Part shown: positions 1-8,690 of the stretch, piece after piece | Layout: every line of letters starts with the position of its first letter | How positions within the stretch are numbered: the stretch's first letter is position 1 | NCBI GenBank assembly: GCA_001915385.1 | Contig: MNQK01000011.1 | Coordinates: 1 to 56,806 of the forward strand | Reading direction: 5' to 3' | Length of the DNA stretch: 56,806 bases | Source of the DNA: Bacteroidales bacterium 52_46 | Lineage (GTDB): Bacteria > Bacteroidota > Bacteroidia > Bacteroidales > Muribaculaceae | The notes under the pieces: generated by a model | What the model was told of the DNA's origin: nothing | Databases searched by the model: none | Seen by the model: only the letters and a program-made list of their open reading frames with translations | Position numbers and translations under genes: made by a program

Positions 1-498
1 TATTTCCCGAATACGACGGGACAGGGCCCGATGCATATTTCAGAGTCATGTCCATGGAGCCTGACGCCGTCGCAATCGATTTGACCGCGCCGTTGGTGAG
101 ATATGAGTAACTGACAGTCTCGGAGTTTTCCCCGCGCAAATCGCGAAGTATTACCGACGAGGTGCGGCCGATACCGTCGTATACGGTAATGCTTTTTGCC
201 ATCTCCACGTCATTGACCGAAGTAGTGACCGAAGTCTGCCTCTCGAAATCATCGTAAGTGTAGGCAAACGCAAGTTTCTCCACCGTACCGTCGGGCGCGA
301 ACCGTTGCGTCAGCGACGACATCGGTAACCCTGACGACGAGTAAGTTACATTCTCCCTGACCGTAACTCCCTGCGCATCGACGCTCACGCTCTCGGCCAC
401 ACGTTCCCTGCTGTCATAACCGAACGCCTCGGCGATATAATTCCCCGGCATCCCGCCGACGGTAACCGAGCCGTCGAAATCGGCCGCCGAGTTAACCC
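1..498 (-). pseudogene. 3' part of the YD-repeat protein gene, out of frame with its 5' part; runs off the window
   Basis: Read on the minus strand from about 496 to 1 this stretch is open for about 165 codons with no stop, and encodes YD/Rhs-like sequence (pieces such as AFGYDSRERVAES, FAYTYDDFERQTSV and TVYDGIGRTSSV). It follows directly the stop codon of the upstream reading frame (TAA at 494-492) but lies in the +1 frame. The junction reads AAG GGT TAA; removing one G of the GGG run would give AAG GTT AAC and restore one frame. The same protein therefore most likely continues here. Possible explanations are a true frameshift mutation, a phase-variable or programmed shift, or a sequencing error. 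The end of the gene lies beyond position 1. Confidence 0.8.
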
Positions 499-3400
499 TT
501 GACCGCCTCCGAGCGGAATCCATAGTCATCGTAATAGTATGCTTTGTCAACGACGGCTTGCGTCAGCGACAGGCTTACGCCGTAGCCGGCATGTCGACCC
601 GACAAAGTCTGCGTGCGCATAGCGTACGGGCGTGTATTTCTGACACCCTCCATCAGTTGCGTCGTAGCCAGAACTTCCCCCTCGATGGCTCGCCGGCCAT
701 ACGGGTCGTCGCGCTGCTCCCCGTCCTGAGTGAAAATCAGCCGTCCCGCCGCATCATGGCGGTATATTACAGGCTCCGTTCCCGCCATGCGCCGTTCGGT
801 GAGCAGCAGCCTGTCGTCATATCTGTACAGGTCGGCATAACCGCGCAAGGTGGCGTCGGAAGAAATATTGTAGGCCGTCCCTTCGGCGGTAAGGACCGAC
901 GAAGCAAGCGGCTGAAGCACCAACGCCAAATCCCCCGCATCGTTATAAACCGAGTAAGTGTCGGCATTCGCCCCGCCAGTCACCGCACGCGACAGCACTA
1001 CCTTCCCCGTAAAATCGGTGAAAGCGAGCGTCCGGCGCCCGTCGCCGTCAGTCGTTTCGGCAATAGCCAGCGTACCTTTCGCGTAATATCCGTCGCAGAC
1101 AAGAGAATTGCCATCCACACGGTATTTTCGGCAGCGGTACAGCGCATCGCCGTCGGCGCCTGCGTTAAAACGGTAGTCCGACCGCACAGGGTGTGCGGCG
1201 AATTCCTCTCCGCCGATAGTGACGGTACGCACACGTCCGTCATTCCCAGGCATGTATCCGTACCGCCGCACCGCTTCGCTGTCACCGTCGTAAGCCGCTG
1301 CAACTCCCGCCGCAATCCAATCCGGATTGTTGTCAGGATTGTCGCAGCTGACCGGCAGATATTCACTCAGCTTACGCCCCAAGATGTCATATTTCGTGAT
1401 ATTGACAATGGAACTTCCACCGGTTTTACCCTCAAGCACCTTGTTGCCGAAAGCATCGAAACGCACAATATCGGTAACCGTGTTGCCGTTTGCTCCGGTA
1501 TGCGATGTCTCGATCTTGTTGATATTGTCGGTGCCATACTGGCTGTAGCTGTAGGCCGTTACATTTTCCCCGGCAGAAGTCACGGAAACAAGTCTCCCGG
1601 CGCTATATCCGTAGCCGGTCACCAAGCCGGAGGGTGACTCTATCCGTGTATATCCCACAAGGGGAGAGTATTCATATTTAGTGGTGAAATTCCCGTCAGC
1701 GGTGACCTGCTCCAGGAATGTCCCCGAGCCGCCCCATCTGTAGCTGTTCTTACGTCCGTTGAATCCGGTTGTCGCTGTCGGATTGCCGTAACGGTCATAA
1801 CCGGTTATACTCACGGAGTCGGTAAGGACGGCACCCTGCGCGGCACATACCAGCGACGATAGCTGCAATCCGCCGCTTCCCGCTCCGAAATCGGCATAAT
1901 TATAGCGCTTTTCGAGCATGAACGCTCCGTGTCGGTAAATCTCCTTGACCGGCATCGATATGCGTCCGCGTGCGGTGGCCTGTGAGAGCAGTCCTCTCGG
2001 AGCATTGCACGAATACAGGTAGTCGGTCGAATACACATCGCCCCCGCACGATTTGCTTATCCTGCTGATGAGGTTGTAGCGGCCCGTTATCGAGGTTATT
2101 TCTCCCGTATGCACGCGGGTGCTGTCAACCTCAAATATATAGCCTGTGCCTTTCGGCGCATTTGAGTGTGAGGTGTGGTTGTTGTATTCATATGCTGTCA
2201 CTACTGTGCGCGAATTGCCGTAACAGTCATATTCCGTAGTCCGCACGCTGTCGCACCATGATTTGCAGGTGGCAACTGTGATAGGGAAATAATTGAAATC
2301 ATCGATGGTCTTGTAATTTTCGGTTGGATATCCTAAGATTGTAGAATCGATGGTGCGTACAAGTGGCGTGGAGTAATATCCGGTTGTGTATACCTTTTCC
2401 TCACCGGATGAATAAATATAATCGGTCACACGCAGTGGACGCTGCGGCATTCCGCAACTGTCTGAGACCCATTCTGTCTTCTGTATCAGCGGAGCTTTCT
2501 CTTTGAATGTCTGCCTGAAGTATCCTCCGATTAGCTTGAATGCCAATAGTCTGTTATATGCACTGACAAATTCCGGCGTGGCTGATACCATGATGCCTGT
2601 CCCGCAATAGCGGCTGCTGTTATTCTGAGATTCCGTCAAACTTACCTTGCCGTCGCAGATATAGGGAGATTTTACCGTAGTGATGTCAAATACATAATCG
2701 GTCATTATCGGACAGTCAATTCCTGTGCCTGTGACCTTTTCGCTCACATTCCCGTAATATATTGTAGACTCCTCCATTATATCCCCCGGCATGAGGCTCG
2801 AAGTGCCCAGCACAGCGTTTGTGGTGCAATAGTTGATTAATGGGGTTGTCATTCCTGTGTATATCATGCTTATTACCCCCGACAGTCCGATAAATGAAGA
2901 CAATCCAATATTACTGAAATCTATTGTCGATATACCGTTGGAGTAGGAGTATTCTTTGACGCGGATATTGCCCGTGGTATGGTCGGTAGTTTGCTCCCGT
3001 TTTATCCTTAGCCCGGGGGCAATGTTATATTCCGTGCCATCGAAATTGAACTTCTGCGCGGCCTTGTTTACCTCGTATGTGAATTCCGTCGTCGCTCCGG
3101 CGTATGTGGTAAATGATTTCAACGACTTTGACTGCATCGCGTTGAAATCAGGTAGCCGATACTCTGAAATCACTATATGTGCCCATTGAGGAGATGCTTG
3201 TTTGTCGATATCCTCATTTTGGTTGGTTGTAATATCTTCTAAATCTCCGGGGAAAATAATATGTCCGATAGAGTCACGTGGTTCTTCCGGAATTTTTACA
3301 TCAAGAATGCTTTCGGTAGGATAGGTTTTGCCCTCCCGATAATTGTTGTATCCGAAAATATCACGGTTGCCCATATATGCCCCGGCGCTGTAATACTCGA

Positions 3401-4526
3401 ACGTAGCGCCGTCTGTCTCTTTGCCGTCAGAGCTTATAGTCACTTTCTTCAGCAGCGCGATGTCGTGCTTTGTTTTGCTGTCATATTTTGTGTAGTCGAA
3501 CGCCACGCGTCTCACCTCCTTGCCGTCAGGTGCATTGACAGTAAATCCTTTTACTGGTTCCTGTGCGGCGTCAATGAAATTTATGGTTCCGGCACGACTC
3601 GTTATGCGGCTTAGACCGTGACGGTTTGAATATGTGTATTTATGTTGGTTTGTACCATCACGGCGTGTGGGATAAGATATATGCACGGGGCTTGTATCCT
3701 TACTGTTTGCCGCCAAGGTGCTTGGAGAAGATGACGGATAGCGCTGGCGCGAAGCCATGTCGACGTATTCAAATGTTATCGAGTCGGTCTTCGACGGATT
3801 TATGATGCGTCCCAGTCTCCATTGGCATGTTATGTTCTCATAATTGGGGAAATACGGTTTCCCGTCGAGTATCATCGGGATGAATTGATACGATACGGTT
3901 TCCGTCACGTCATATACATATTCCGTGCCGTCGGGTACAATAATTATGAAGGTTCCCTCATCAGGATTGATAATCTTGACATCGGTTTCGGGCAATTGAA
4001 CTATTTTCCCGTCTTTGATTATGAACGTGCCGCTATAGCTTCCTGCCCGGTAGTTGTAGCGGTCATAGTCACTGTCGGCTGTATAATGGTCGAGCGCGGT
4101 CAGGTATTCCAGTGTAGGTGTGCCTGACGGAATATTCACTGCGCCGTCCGCTCCGTCGGGACGCCCCACGATACGGCGTGATACCGTCCCTCCGCACTGC
4201 AGATCCCAGCTTACACCTACCGGGCCGTCCTCGTCGTCGACTTTCACGCCGCCTGTGGTGTAGCAAATCGATACCGGCAGCGACATGTCGCCGCAATTCA
4301 GTGTGTACAACGGCATTGTAATCGAGGCCTGTCCGGTGGAGTGATTGACCGAATGCTCCGTATGGCGGCACAATGCGGCTGCCTCCACCGACGGTAAAGA
4401 CACAATATCACCTCCCGAGCGAGGTGCGCGGAATGTGCCGTCATCGGCAGCGTTGCCTGAAACGCAACTTATCATTACCATGAAGAGCACTGTGACTGCA
4501 TGTCGGTAAGTCGTGACTTTTCCCAT
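492..4526 (-). CDS. Secreted YD-repeat (Rhs/SpvB-like) protein, 1344 aa, C-terminus cut by a frameshift
   Basis: Residues 1-26 form a signal peptide (hydrophobic run VTVLFMVMISCVSG, then NAADD). Residues about 40-125 have the layout of the N-terminal region of Bacteroidetes Rhs-like proteins and SpvB: a stretch on symmetric beta sheet chemistry (STGQASITMPLYTL), then VKVDDEDGPVGVSW and GGTVSRRIVGRPDG. From about residue 950 there are repeated YD-type units (YDRYGNPTATTGF, YEYSPLVGYTRIESPSG, YGYSAGRLVSVTSAG). Such proteins build a large beta shell at or outside the cell surface; many carry a toxin at the extreme C-terminus, which here would lie outside the window. The gene is the second of an operon, 35 bp after the 336-aa secreted protein gene. 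The frame ends early because of the one-base shift at about 496. Confidence 0.85.
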   Translation of the reverse strand: MGKVTTYRHAVTVLFMVMISCVSGNAADDGTFRAPRSGGDIVSLPSVEAAALCRHTEHSVNHSTGQASITMPLYTLNCGDMSLPVSICYTTGGVKVDDEDGPVGVSWDLQCGGTVSRRIVGRPDGADGAVNIPSGTPTLEYLTALDHYTADSDYDRYNYRAGSYSGTFIIKDGKIVQLPETDVKIINPDEGTFIIIVPDGTEYVYDVTETVSYQFIPMILDGKPYFPNYENITCQWRLGRIINPSKTDSITFEYVDMASRQRYPSSSPSTLAANSKDTSPVHISYPTRRDGTNQHKYTYSNRHGLSRITSRAGTINFIDAAQEPVKGFTVNAPDGKEVRRVAFDYTKYDSKTKHDIALLKKVTISSDGKETDGATFEYYSAGAYMGNRDIFGYNNYREGKTYPTESILDVKIPEEPRDSIGHIIFPGDLEDITTNQNEDIDKQASPQWAHIVISEYRLPDFNAMQSKSLKSFTTYAGATTEFTYEVNKAAQKFNFDGTEYNIAPGLRIKREQTTDHTTGNIRVKEYSYSNGISTIDFSNIGLSSFIGLSGVISMIYTGMTTPLINYCTTNAVLGTSSLMPGDIMEESTIYYGNVSEKVTGTGIDCPIMTDYVFDITTVKSPYICDGKVSLTESQNNSSRYCGTGIMVSATPEFVSAYNRLLAFKLIGGYFRQTFKEKAPLIQKTEWVSDSCGMPQRPLRVTDYIYSSGEEKVYTTGYYSTPLVRTIDSTILGYPTENYKTIDDFNYFPITVATCKSWCDSVRTTEYDCYGNSRTVVTAYEYNNHTSHSNAPKGTGYIFEVDSTRVHTGEITSITGRYNLISRISKSCGGDVYSTDYLYSCNAPRGLLSQATARGRISMPVKEIYRHGAFMLEKRYNYADFGAGSGGLQLSSLVCAAQGAVLTDSVSITGYDRYGNPTATTGFNGRKNSYRWGGSGTFLEQVTADGNFTTKYEYSPLVGYTRIESPSGLVTGYGYSAGRLVSVTSAGENVTAYSYSQYGTDNINKIETSHTGANGNTVTDIVRFDAFGNKVLEGKTGGSSIVNITKYDILGRKLSEYLPVSCDNPDNNPDWIAAGVAAAYDGDSEAVRRYGYMPGNDGRVRTVTIGGEEFAAHPVRSDYRFNAGADGDALYRCRKYRVDGNSLVCDGYYAKGTLAIAETTDGDGRRTLAFTDFTGKVVLSRAVTGGANADTYSVYNDAGDLALVLQPLASSVLTAEGTAYNISSDATLRGYADLYRYDDRLLLTERRMAGTEPVIYRHDAAGRLIFTQDGEQRDDPYGRRAIEGEVLATTQLMEGVRNTRPYAMRTQTLSGRHAGYGVSLSLTQAVVDKAYYYDDYGFRSEAVKG

Positions 4527-4561
4527 ATGTGATTATTTTGTCAGTGTTAAGGCAAATATAT

Positions 4562-5572
4562 TTAGTCTGTCAGATTGGATTGGTTGCGGCTGATATACTT
4601 CTTGTATGAAACAATTCGGTCAGGATATTGCTCCGTGATTATATACCATCCTGTCGGGAGTCTGTAGTCGATAGTCCCGGCCATCTCCTCCGGCGTATAT
4701 TTCCTGAGTGTTTTTCCTCCGAGATCGGTTATTGTGACTGATTGCAAATCCGAGCCGGGCGCCGGCTCTATGGTCTGGCTTCTTTTTTTGCGCGTTTTTT
4801 CCTGTTGCGGTATTCTGACGGTCGATAGTGTCGCCGATTCATGGCCGCCGTTCCATCCCTCATATTTCCTCCATTCCACAATCGGGAACCGTCTGTCCGG
4901 AGCCATCCAGCGTATATCGGCATAAGCCGCGGTTTCGCCGCTGCCGGCATTCCCTTGCGGACAGAAACTGTAACGGGCGATATGCATTACGGTTTCTTTT
5001 ATCGTGTCGCCTTCTGCCGTAATAATCATCCCCCCTGGTCGAACCGAATATGTCGATGATATTTGATATGACTGCGAGGCTCCGCTGGCGTGCACTATAG
5101 TCAGTGTGTCGGTTTGTGATATGTTGTCTGCCGGCGCATTGGCCGGTGTGGCGTGATAGGGCACACCTTCATTAAAATTAAGTCCGTATAATCTTGATGC
5201 GATGCCTTTCAGCCGTATGATTCCGTTATTCGCGGAAAACCATTCCGTTTCATTATCATTGCGGCGCTCGATAATCGTGTCGCCGTAGATTCTGTATTCT
5301 ACCGTTTGCTTTTCTCCGTCGTTGATATGCGAGAAATCAAGTACCGGAGTCTCTTTCGCCGTTCCTATGTCATGTACCTCAACCGCTGTTGCATGGCCGT
5401 TCGGTAAACTGAAATAATCGGTGATGTCAATACGTTCATCGGCATATTCGTCAGTTTCGGCTGATGAAACCGCACAGAATGCAACCAATATGCATCCGGC
5501 TGTGATGATTGTCCTGAGGGGAAATCTTCTCCATTTTTGATGAGGGGTGCGTCGGTAGGTAATAAAGTCCAT
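4562..5572 (-). CDS. Secreted protein of unknown function with a T9SS-like C-terminal domain, 336 aa
   Basis: I do not recognise the main domain. After a basic start (MDFITYRRTPHQKWRRFPLR) comes a hydrophobic signal segment (TIITAGCILVAFCAVSSA), so the protein is exported. The last 60 residues (SVTITDLGGKTLRKY, then LPTGWYIITEQYPDRIVSYKKYI) resemble the beta-sandwich C-terminal sorting domain used by the type IX secretion system, with its VxIxDxxGK, GxYxI and final K-rich strand. The start was chosen at 5572: the open frame extends to 5641, but an excellent promoter sits at 5611-5642, so the upstream ATG would lie before the transcript starts. The YD-repeat gene follows after 35 bp, so the two are probably made together and may act together at the cell surface (inference). 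Confidence 0.75.
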   Translation of the reverse strand: MDFITYRRTPHQKWRRFPLRTIITAGCILVAFCAVSSAETDEYADERIDITDYFSLPNGHATAVEVHDIGTAKETPVLDFSHINDGEKQTVEYRIYGDTIIERRNDNETEWFSANNGIIRLKGIASRLYGLNFNEGVPYHATPANAPADNISQTDTLTIVHASGASQSYQISSTYSVRPGGMIITAEGDTIKETVMHIARYSFCPQGNAGSGETAAYADIRWMAPDRRFPIVEWRKYEGWNGGHESATLSTVRIPQQEKTRKKRSQTIEPAPGSDLQSVTITDLGGKTLRKYTPEEMAGTIDYRLPTGWYIITEQYPDRIVSYKKYISRNQSNLTD

Positions 5573-5610
5573 GGGAGAGAATGTTGAAAAATCAGGTATC
5601 GGTTTATTCC

Positions 5611-5642
5611 CAAATATAATGATTTTTGAGCCGATTTGCAAA
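5611..5642 (-). promoter_or_regulatory. Bacteroidota promoter for the YD-repeat operon
   Basis: On the minus strand TTTG (5642-5639), a 20-nt spacer, then TATATTTG (5618-5611). This is a full match to the Bacteroides -33/-7 consensus. The transcript would start near 5605, about 33 nt before the ATG at 5572. Confidence 0.75.
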
Positions 5643-5800
5643 TTTTTTTAACAAAATCTTGTCGATTATTTGAATTTAAATCAAATTTGGATTAGGCATT
5701 TTTATGCAGGAAGAATATACAGGTATGATATTGCCGTAAAATCGTAATATTGTCCATTGATTTACGGGATTTATCCATTTTTAATGTCGGTCGGCGGCGG

Positions 5801-5880
5801 TAAATTTGCGGCGTATTATACATTAAAACAAATCTACATTAAAAATCTATATTAATCTACATTAACAACCAATATTAACA
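5801..5880 (+). promoter_or_regulatory. Possible promoter and repeated AT-rich leader of the GH97 gene
   Basis: TAAATTTG at 5801-5808 fits the -7 consensus, but no good -33 TTTG lies 20 nt upstream, so the promoter is weak or activator-dependent. From about 5830 the leader holds near-repeats of ATCTACATTAA (copies near 5832, 5844 and 5855, the middle one ATCTATATTAA) and then AATATTAACA. These could be a regulator site or simply an unstructured leader that keeps the start codon open. Confidence 0.4.
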
Positions 5881-5902
5881 AACCTGCATTACGATATTTA
5901 TC

Positions 5903-7927
5903 ATGAAAAAGTTATTGTGCATGTTGCTGGCAATGGCGGCGCCTGTGGTGCCGCTGGCGGCGAAAAACTACGTTGTCAAATCGCCTGACAAGGATTATAG
6001 ACTGACAGTTACGGCCGGTGAAGGCTCTACCTCCTATTCGGTCGATTACAAGGGCAAGACTATTATAAACAGGTCGGTCATCGGGCTTCTTGAAGCTGAC
6101 GGACGCCGGATAGGCGACGGTGCGGTGACCTCTACCGAAAAATCTTCCCACAAGGGCAGTGTCGACGTCGTTGTCGGCAAAAACGATACTCTCGATGACA
6201 ATTACAATCAGCTTACACTCGTCTACGACGGCGGCGATTACCGCCTCACGCTGCGTGCCTACGACGAGGGCGTGGCATATCAGTGGACTCTCAATTATCC
6301 CGGTGAACTGACCGTGGCCAATGAGCTTTTCGAGGCCGATTTCGGCGACGAGCCGGTCAAGGTACATTTCCCGCAGTGCGAGACGCGCACATGGACGGAA
6401 TGGGACCTCAAACATCAGCCCCACGAAATCAATCAGGCATACCGCAATTTCGAACGTGAATATATACGTTACGAGAGTATTGACGCTATCCCCGACAGCG
6501 CTATCAGTACGAGTCCGGCGCTCTTCACCCTCCCCGGCGGAAAGGTGCGTGTCGCTGTCACCGAAGCCAATGTCTACGACTATCCCGGTCTCTACCTCCA
6601 GCCTGCCGGAGGCGAGAAGATACGCGGCCATTGGGCGGCTTTCCCCAAAACGGTGCTCGATGGCGATACAATCAACGGCAAGCAGTTCTATTCCACCCAC
6701 CTGGTGGAGACGCGTGAGGACTTCATAGCGCGTATCAGCGGCAAGCGCTCCCTCCCCTGGCGTGTAATCATCGCCTCCGACCGCGATGCCAACCTGCTCA
6801 ACAACGAGCTTGTCTACCTCCTTGCCGACCCCTGCGAAATCGAGGACACATCCTGGATTAAGCCCGGTGCAAGTGCCTGGGAATGGTGGCATAAGGCCAT
6901 GCTCGACGGTGTTGATTTCCCCGTAGGCAATAAAAACCTGTCGCTCGAGCTTTACAAATATTACGTCGACTGGGCTTCGGAAAATGGCGTACCTTACATG
7001 ACGCTCGATGCCGGCTGGTCGGAAAGCTACCTCGCCGAACTGTGTGACTACGCGGCCAAAAAGGGTGTCGGCATATTCGTATGGACATGGGCAAGCTGTC
7101 CGCTCGAGGCTCCGGGCGACTGGATCAAAAAGATGAAAAAGCTGGGTGTTACGGGCGCGAAAATCGACTTCTTCGAACGCAACGATCAGGTGGCGATGCG
7201 CTGGCAGCGTCAGCTCGCACGCCGCTGTGCCGACGAAAAGATGCTTGTACTGTTCCACGGCTGCCCCGTGCCTTCGGGTCTTGGCCGCACGTTCCCCAAC
7301 GTTCTCGGCTATGAGGCCAACCGCGGTCAGGAATGCAATTTCTGGGACCGCACCATCTCGCCGCGCCATCACTGCACATTCCCATTCATACGCCTGCTCG
7401 TAGGTCCGACCGACTTCACTCCCGGCTCGCTCCGTCAGGCCACCGACGCAGATTTCCGTCCGCAGGATATTGACAACACACCCCCCATGTCGCAGGGTAC
7501 CATAGCTCAGGAAATGGCACTCTTCGTAGTTCTCGACCAGTGGATTGCCACAATATGCGACTCTCCGACAGAATATGCAAAATATCCCGAACTCGAACGC
7601 TTCGTGACCCAAGTGCCCGTGACATGGGACGAAACGCTTCCGCTCGACGGTGAAGTCGGCGAACATATCCTTATGGCCAAACGCAACGGCGACCAATGGT
7701 ACATTGGCGCCATGACCTCCGACTCCCCCCGCAGCTACAACGTGAAACTCGACTTCCTCCCCAAAGGTAAAATTTTCGACGTTGAAATCATAGCCGACAG
7801 CGCCGACTCCGAGTCCCATCCGCGCCATTACGACATAGTCAAACGCTCGGTTAGCCGCGGCGACACCCTCCCCCTCGCTCTCGTAAAAGGCGGAGGCGCC
7901 GCAATCCGCCTCACGCCCCGCAAATAG
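5903..7927 (+). CDS. Glycoside hydrolase family 97 (probable retaining alpha-galactosidase type), 674 aa
   Basis: An exported glycosidase (signal peptide MKKLLCMLLAMAAPVVPLAA). The N-terminal beta-sandwich typical of GH97 covers about residues 22-280 (SPDKDYRLTVTAG, DEGVAYQW), followed by a TIM barrel from about 300 (ASAWEWWHKAM, YMTLDAGWSE, GIFVWTWAS) and a C-terminal beta domain. Asp422 in GAKIDFFERNDQ sits where the retaining members of the family have their nucleophile, and Glu471 in LGYEANRGQE is a candidate acid/base. SusB-type inverting alpha-glucosidases lack that Asp, so an alpha-galactosidase-like activity is more likely than a SusB role (family knowledge plus inference). The gene stands alone, followed by a strong hairpin. 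Confidence 0.93.
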   Translation: MKKLLCMLLAMAAPVVPLAAKNYVVKSPDKDYRLTVTAGEGSTSYSVDYKGKTIINRSVIGLLEADGRRIGDGAVTSTEKSSHKGSVDVVVGKNDTLDDNYNQLTLVYDGGDYRLTLRAYDEGVAYQWTLNYPGELTVANELFEADFGDEPVKVHFPQCETRTWTEWDLKHQPHEINQAYRNFEREYIRYESIDAIPDSAISTSPALFTLPGGKVRVAVTEANVYDYPGLYLQPAGGEKIRGHWAAFPKTVLDGDTINGKQFYSTHLVETREDFIARISGKRSLPWRVIIASDRDANLLNNELVYLLADPCEIEDTSWIKPGASAWEWWHKAMLDGVDFPVGNKNLSLELYKYYVDWASENGVPYMTLDAGWSESYLAELCDYAAKKGVGIFVWTWASCPLEAPGDWIKKMKKLGVTGAKIDFFERNDQVAMRWQRQLARRCADEKMLVLFHGCPVPSGLGRTFPNVLGYEANRGQECNFWDRTISPRHHCTFPFIRLLVGPTDFTPGSLRQATDADFRPQDIDNTPPMSQGTIAQEMALFVVLDQWIATICDSPTEYAKYPELERFVTQVPVTWDETLPLDGEVGEHILMAKRNGDQWYIGAMTSDSPRSYNVKLDFLPKGKIFDVEIIADSADSESHPRHYDIVKRSVSRGDTLPLALVKGGGAAIRLTPRK

Positions 7928-7942
7928 ACAGTAGACCATGTT

Positions 7943-7986
7943 GGGACGCGATTCAATGCTTTAGCCTAAGCATTGAATCGCGTCCC
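7943..7986. terminator. 19-bp perfect hairpin after the GH97 gene
   Basis: Arms 7943-7961 and 7968-7986 are perfect inverted copies (beginning GGGACGCGATTC) around a 6-nt loop TAGCCT. It lies 15 bp after the GH97 stop codon. It has no T-run, so it may act as a 3' stabiliser or a bidirectional end rather than a classical terminator. Its outer sequence GAATCGCGTCC recurs next to the palindromes at 12.1 and 24.6 kb. Confidence 0.6.
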
Positions 7987-8052
7987 TGCATGTATATGCG
8001 GTATTCGCGCTTCCACCTCGTCTGTTCATATTTGTTCATTTGTGGCGGCCTG

Positions 8053-8083
8053 TTTTGCGAAATTGACATTTTGATTAATTTTG
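8053..8083 (+). promoter_or_regulatory. Promoter of the small putative DNA-binding gene
   Basis: TTTTG at 8053-8057, an 18-nt spacer, and TAATTTTG at 8076-8083, giving a transcript start near 8089, about 14 nt before the ATG. Confidence 0.6.
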
Positions 8084-8102
8084 CATCATTAACGGCAAAT
8101 AA

Positions 8103-8690
8103 ATGGAAGAATTCTATATCAAACTGTTGTGTGAACGCGTTGCGGAGCGTTTTGGATACAGTCCCGTCACGACCGAGGATTTCGCTGACCTGAGCGACAG
8201 CATAATGCAGGTCACGAAGGAGCGGCTTAGTGTGTCCACTCTCAAACGCGTTTTCGGCAGGGTGAATTTCTCGCAGGCACACCGGCGTACGACCCTGACG
8301 ATAATGTGCCGTTATATAGGGTTTTCCGGCTGGACGGAGCTGAGCGACGTGTTGCGCAACAGCATGAATTGCGAGTCGGATTTCAAGCCTATCAATGCAA
8401 TCAGTCTTGACAATATCGAGCCTGACAGCGAACTGAAAATAAAGTGGCTGCCCGACCGGCACATCATTGTGCGCAACTTGGGCGACAAACAGTTTGAGGT
8501 GCTTGAGGCATGCAATACAAAATTGAATACCGGCGACATAATAGAGATTGCCCTGCTTGCACCGAATGAACCTATGTTCATATCAAAGATAATACGCAAT
8601 GACAAATATTTCACCGGTTATCTCGCCGGACAGCTTCACGGGGTTACGGTAGAAAGCGTGTCGGGCGGCAAAGAGGCAGGCGCAATATAG
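8103..8690 (+). CDS. Putative DNA-binding protein of a Bacteroidetes-specific type, 195 aa
   Basis: Residues 1-85 are predicted helical and carry a signature I know from many uncharacterised Bacteroidetes proteins: a helix-turn-helix-like LSVSTLKRVFGR followed by TTLTIMCRYIGFSGWTEL. The C-terminal half (about 100-185) is beta-rich (ELKIKWLPDRHIIVRNLG, TGDIIEIALLAPNEPMF), with no catalytic motif I can recognise. There is no signal peptide, so it is cytoplasmic. The last 55 bp overlap the end of the kinase gene on the other strand, so the two mRNAs are complementary at their 3' ends. A regulatory link to the kinase is plausible but is inference. Confidence 0.75.
   Translation: MEEFYIKLLCERVAERFGYSPVTTEDFADLSDSIMQVTKERLSVSTLKRVFGRVNFSQAHRRTTLTIMCRYIGFSGWTELSDVLRNSMNCESDFKPINAISLDNIEPDSELKIKWLPDRHIIVRNLGDKQFEVLEACNTKLNTGDIIEIALLAPNEPMFISKIIRNDKYFTGYLAGQLHGVTVESVSGGKEAGAI

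Noticed and set aside
5903..7927. GH97 gene as a SusB partner of the susCDEF-like operon
   Set aside because: It is 41 kb away, and the catalytic Asp422 suggests the retaining alpha-galactosidase branch rather than SusB.
5912..7939. 675-codon open frame antisense to the GH97 gene
   Set aside because: It mirrors the GH97 gene over its whole length, has no signal peptide or known domain, and arises from the codon bias of a GC-rich gene.
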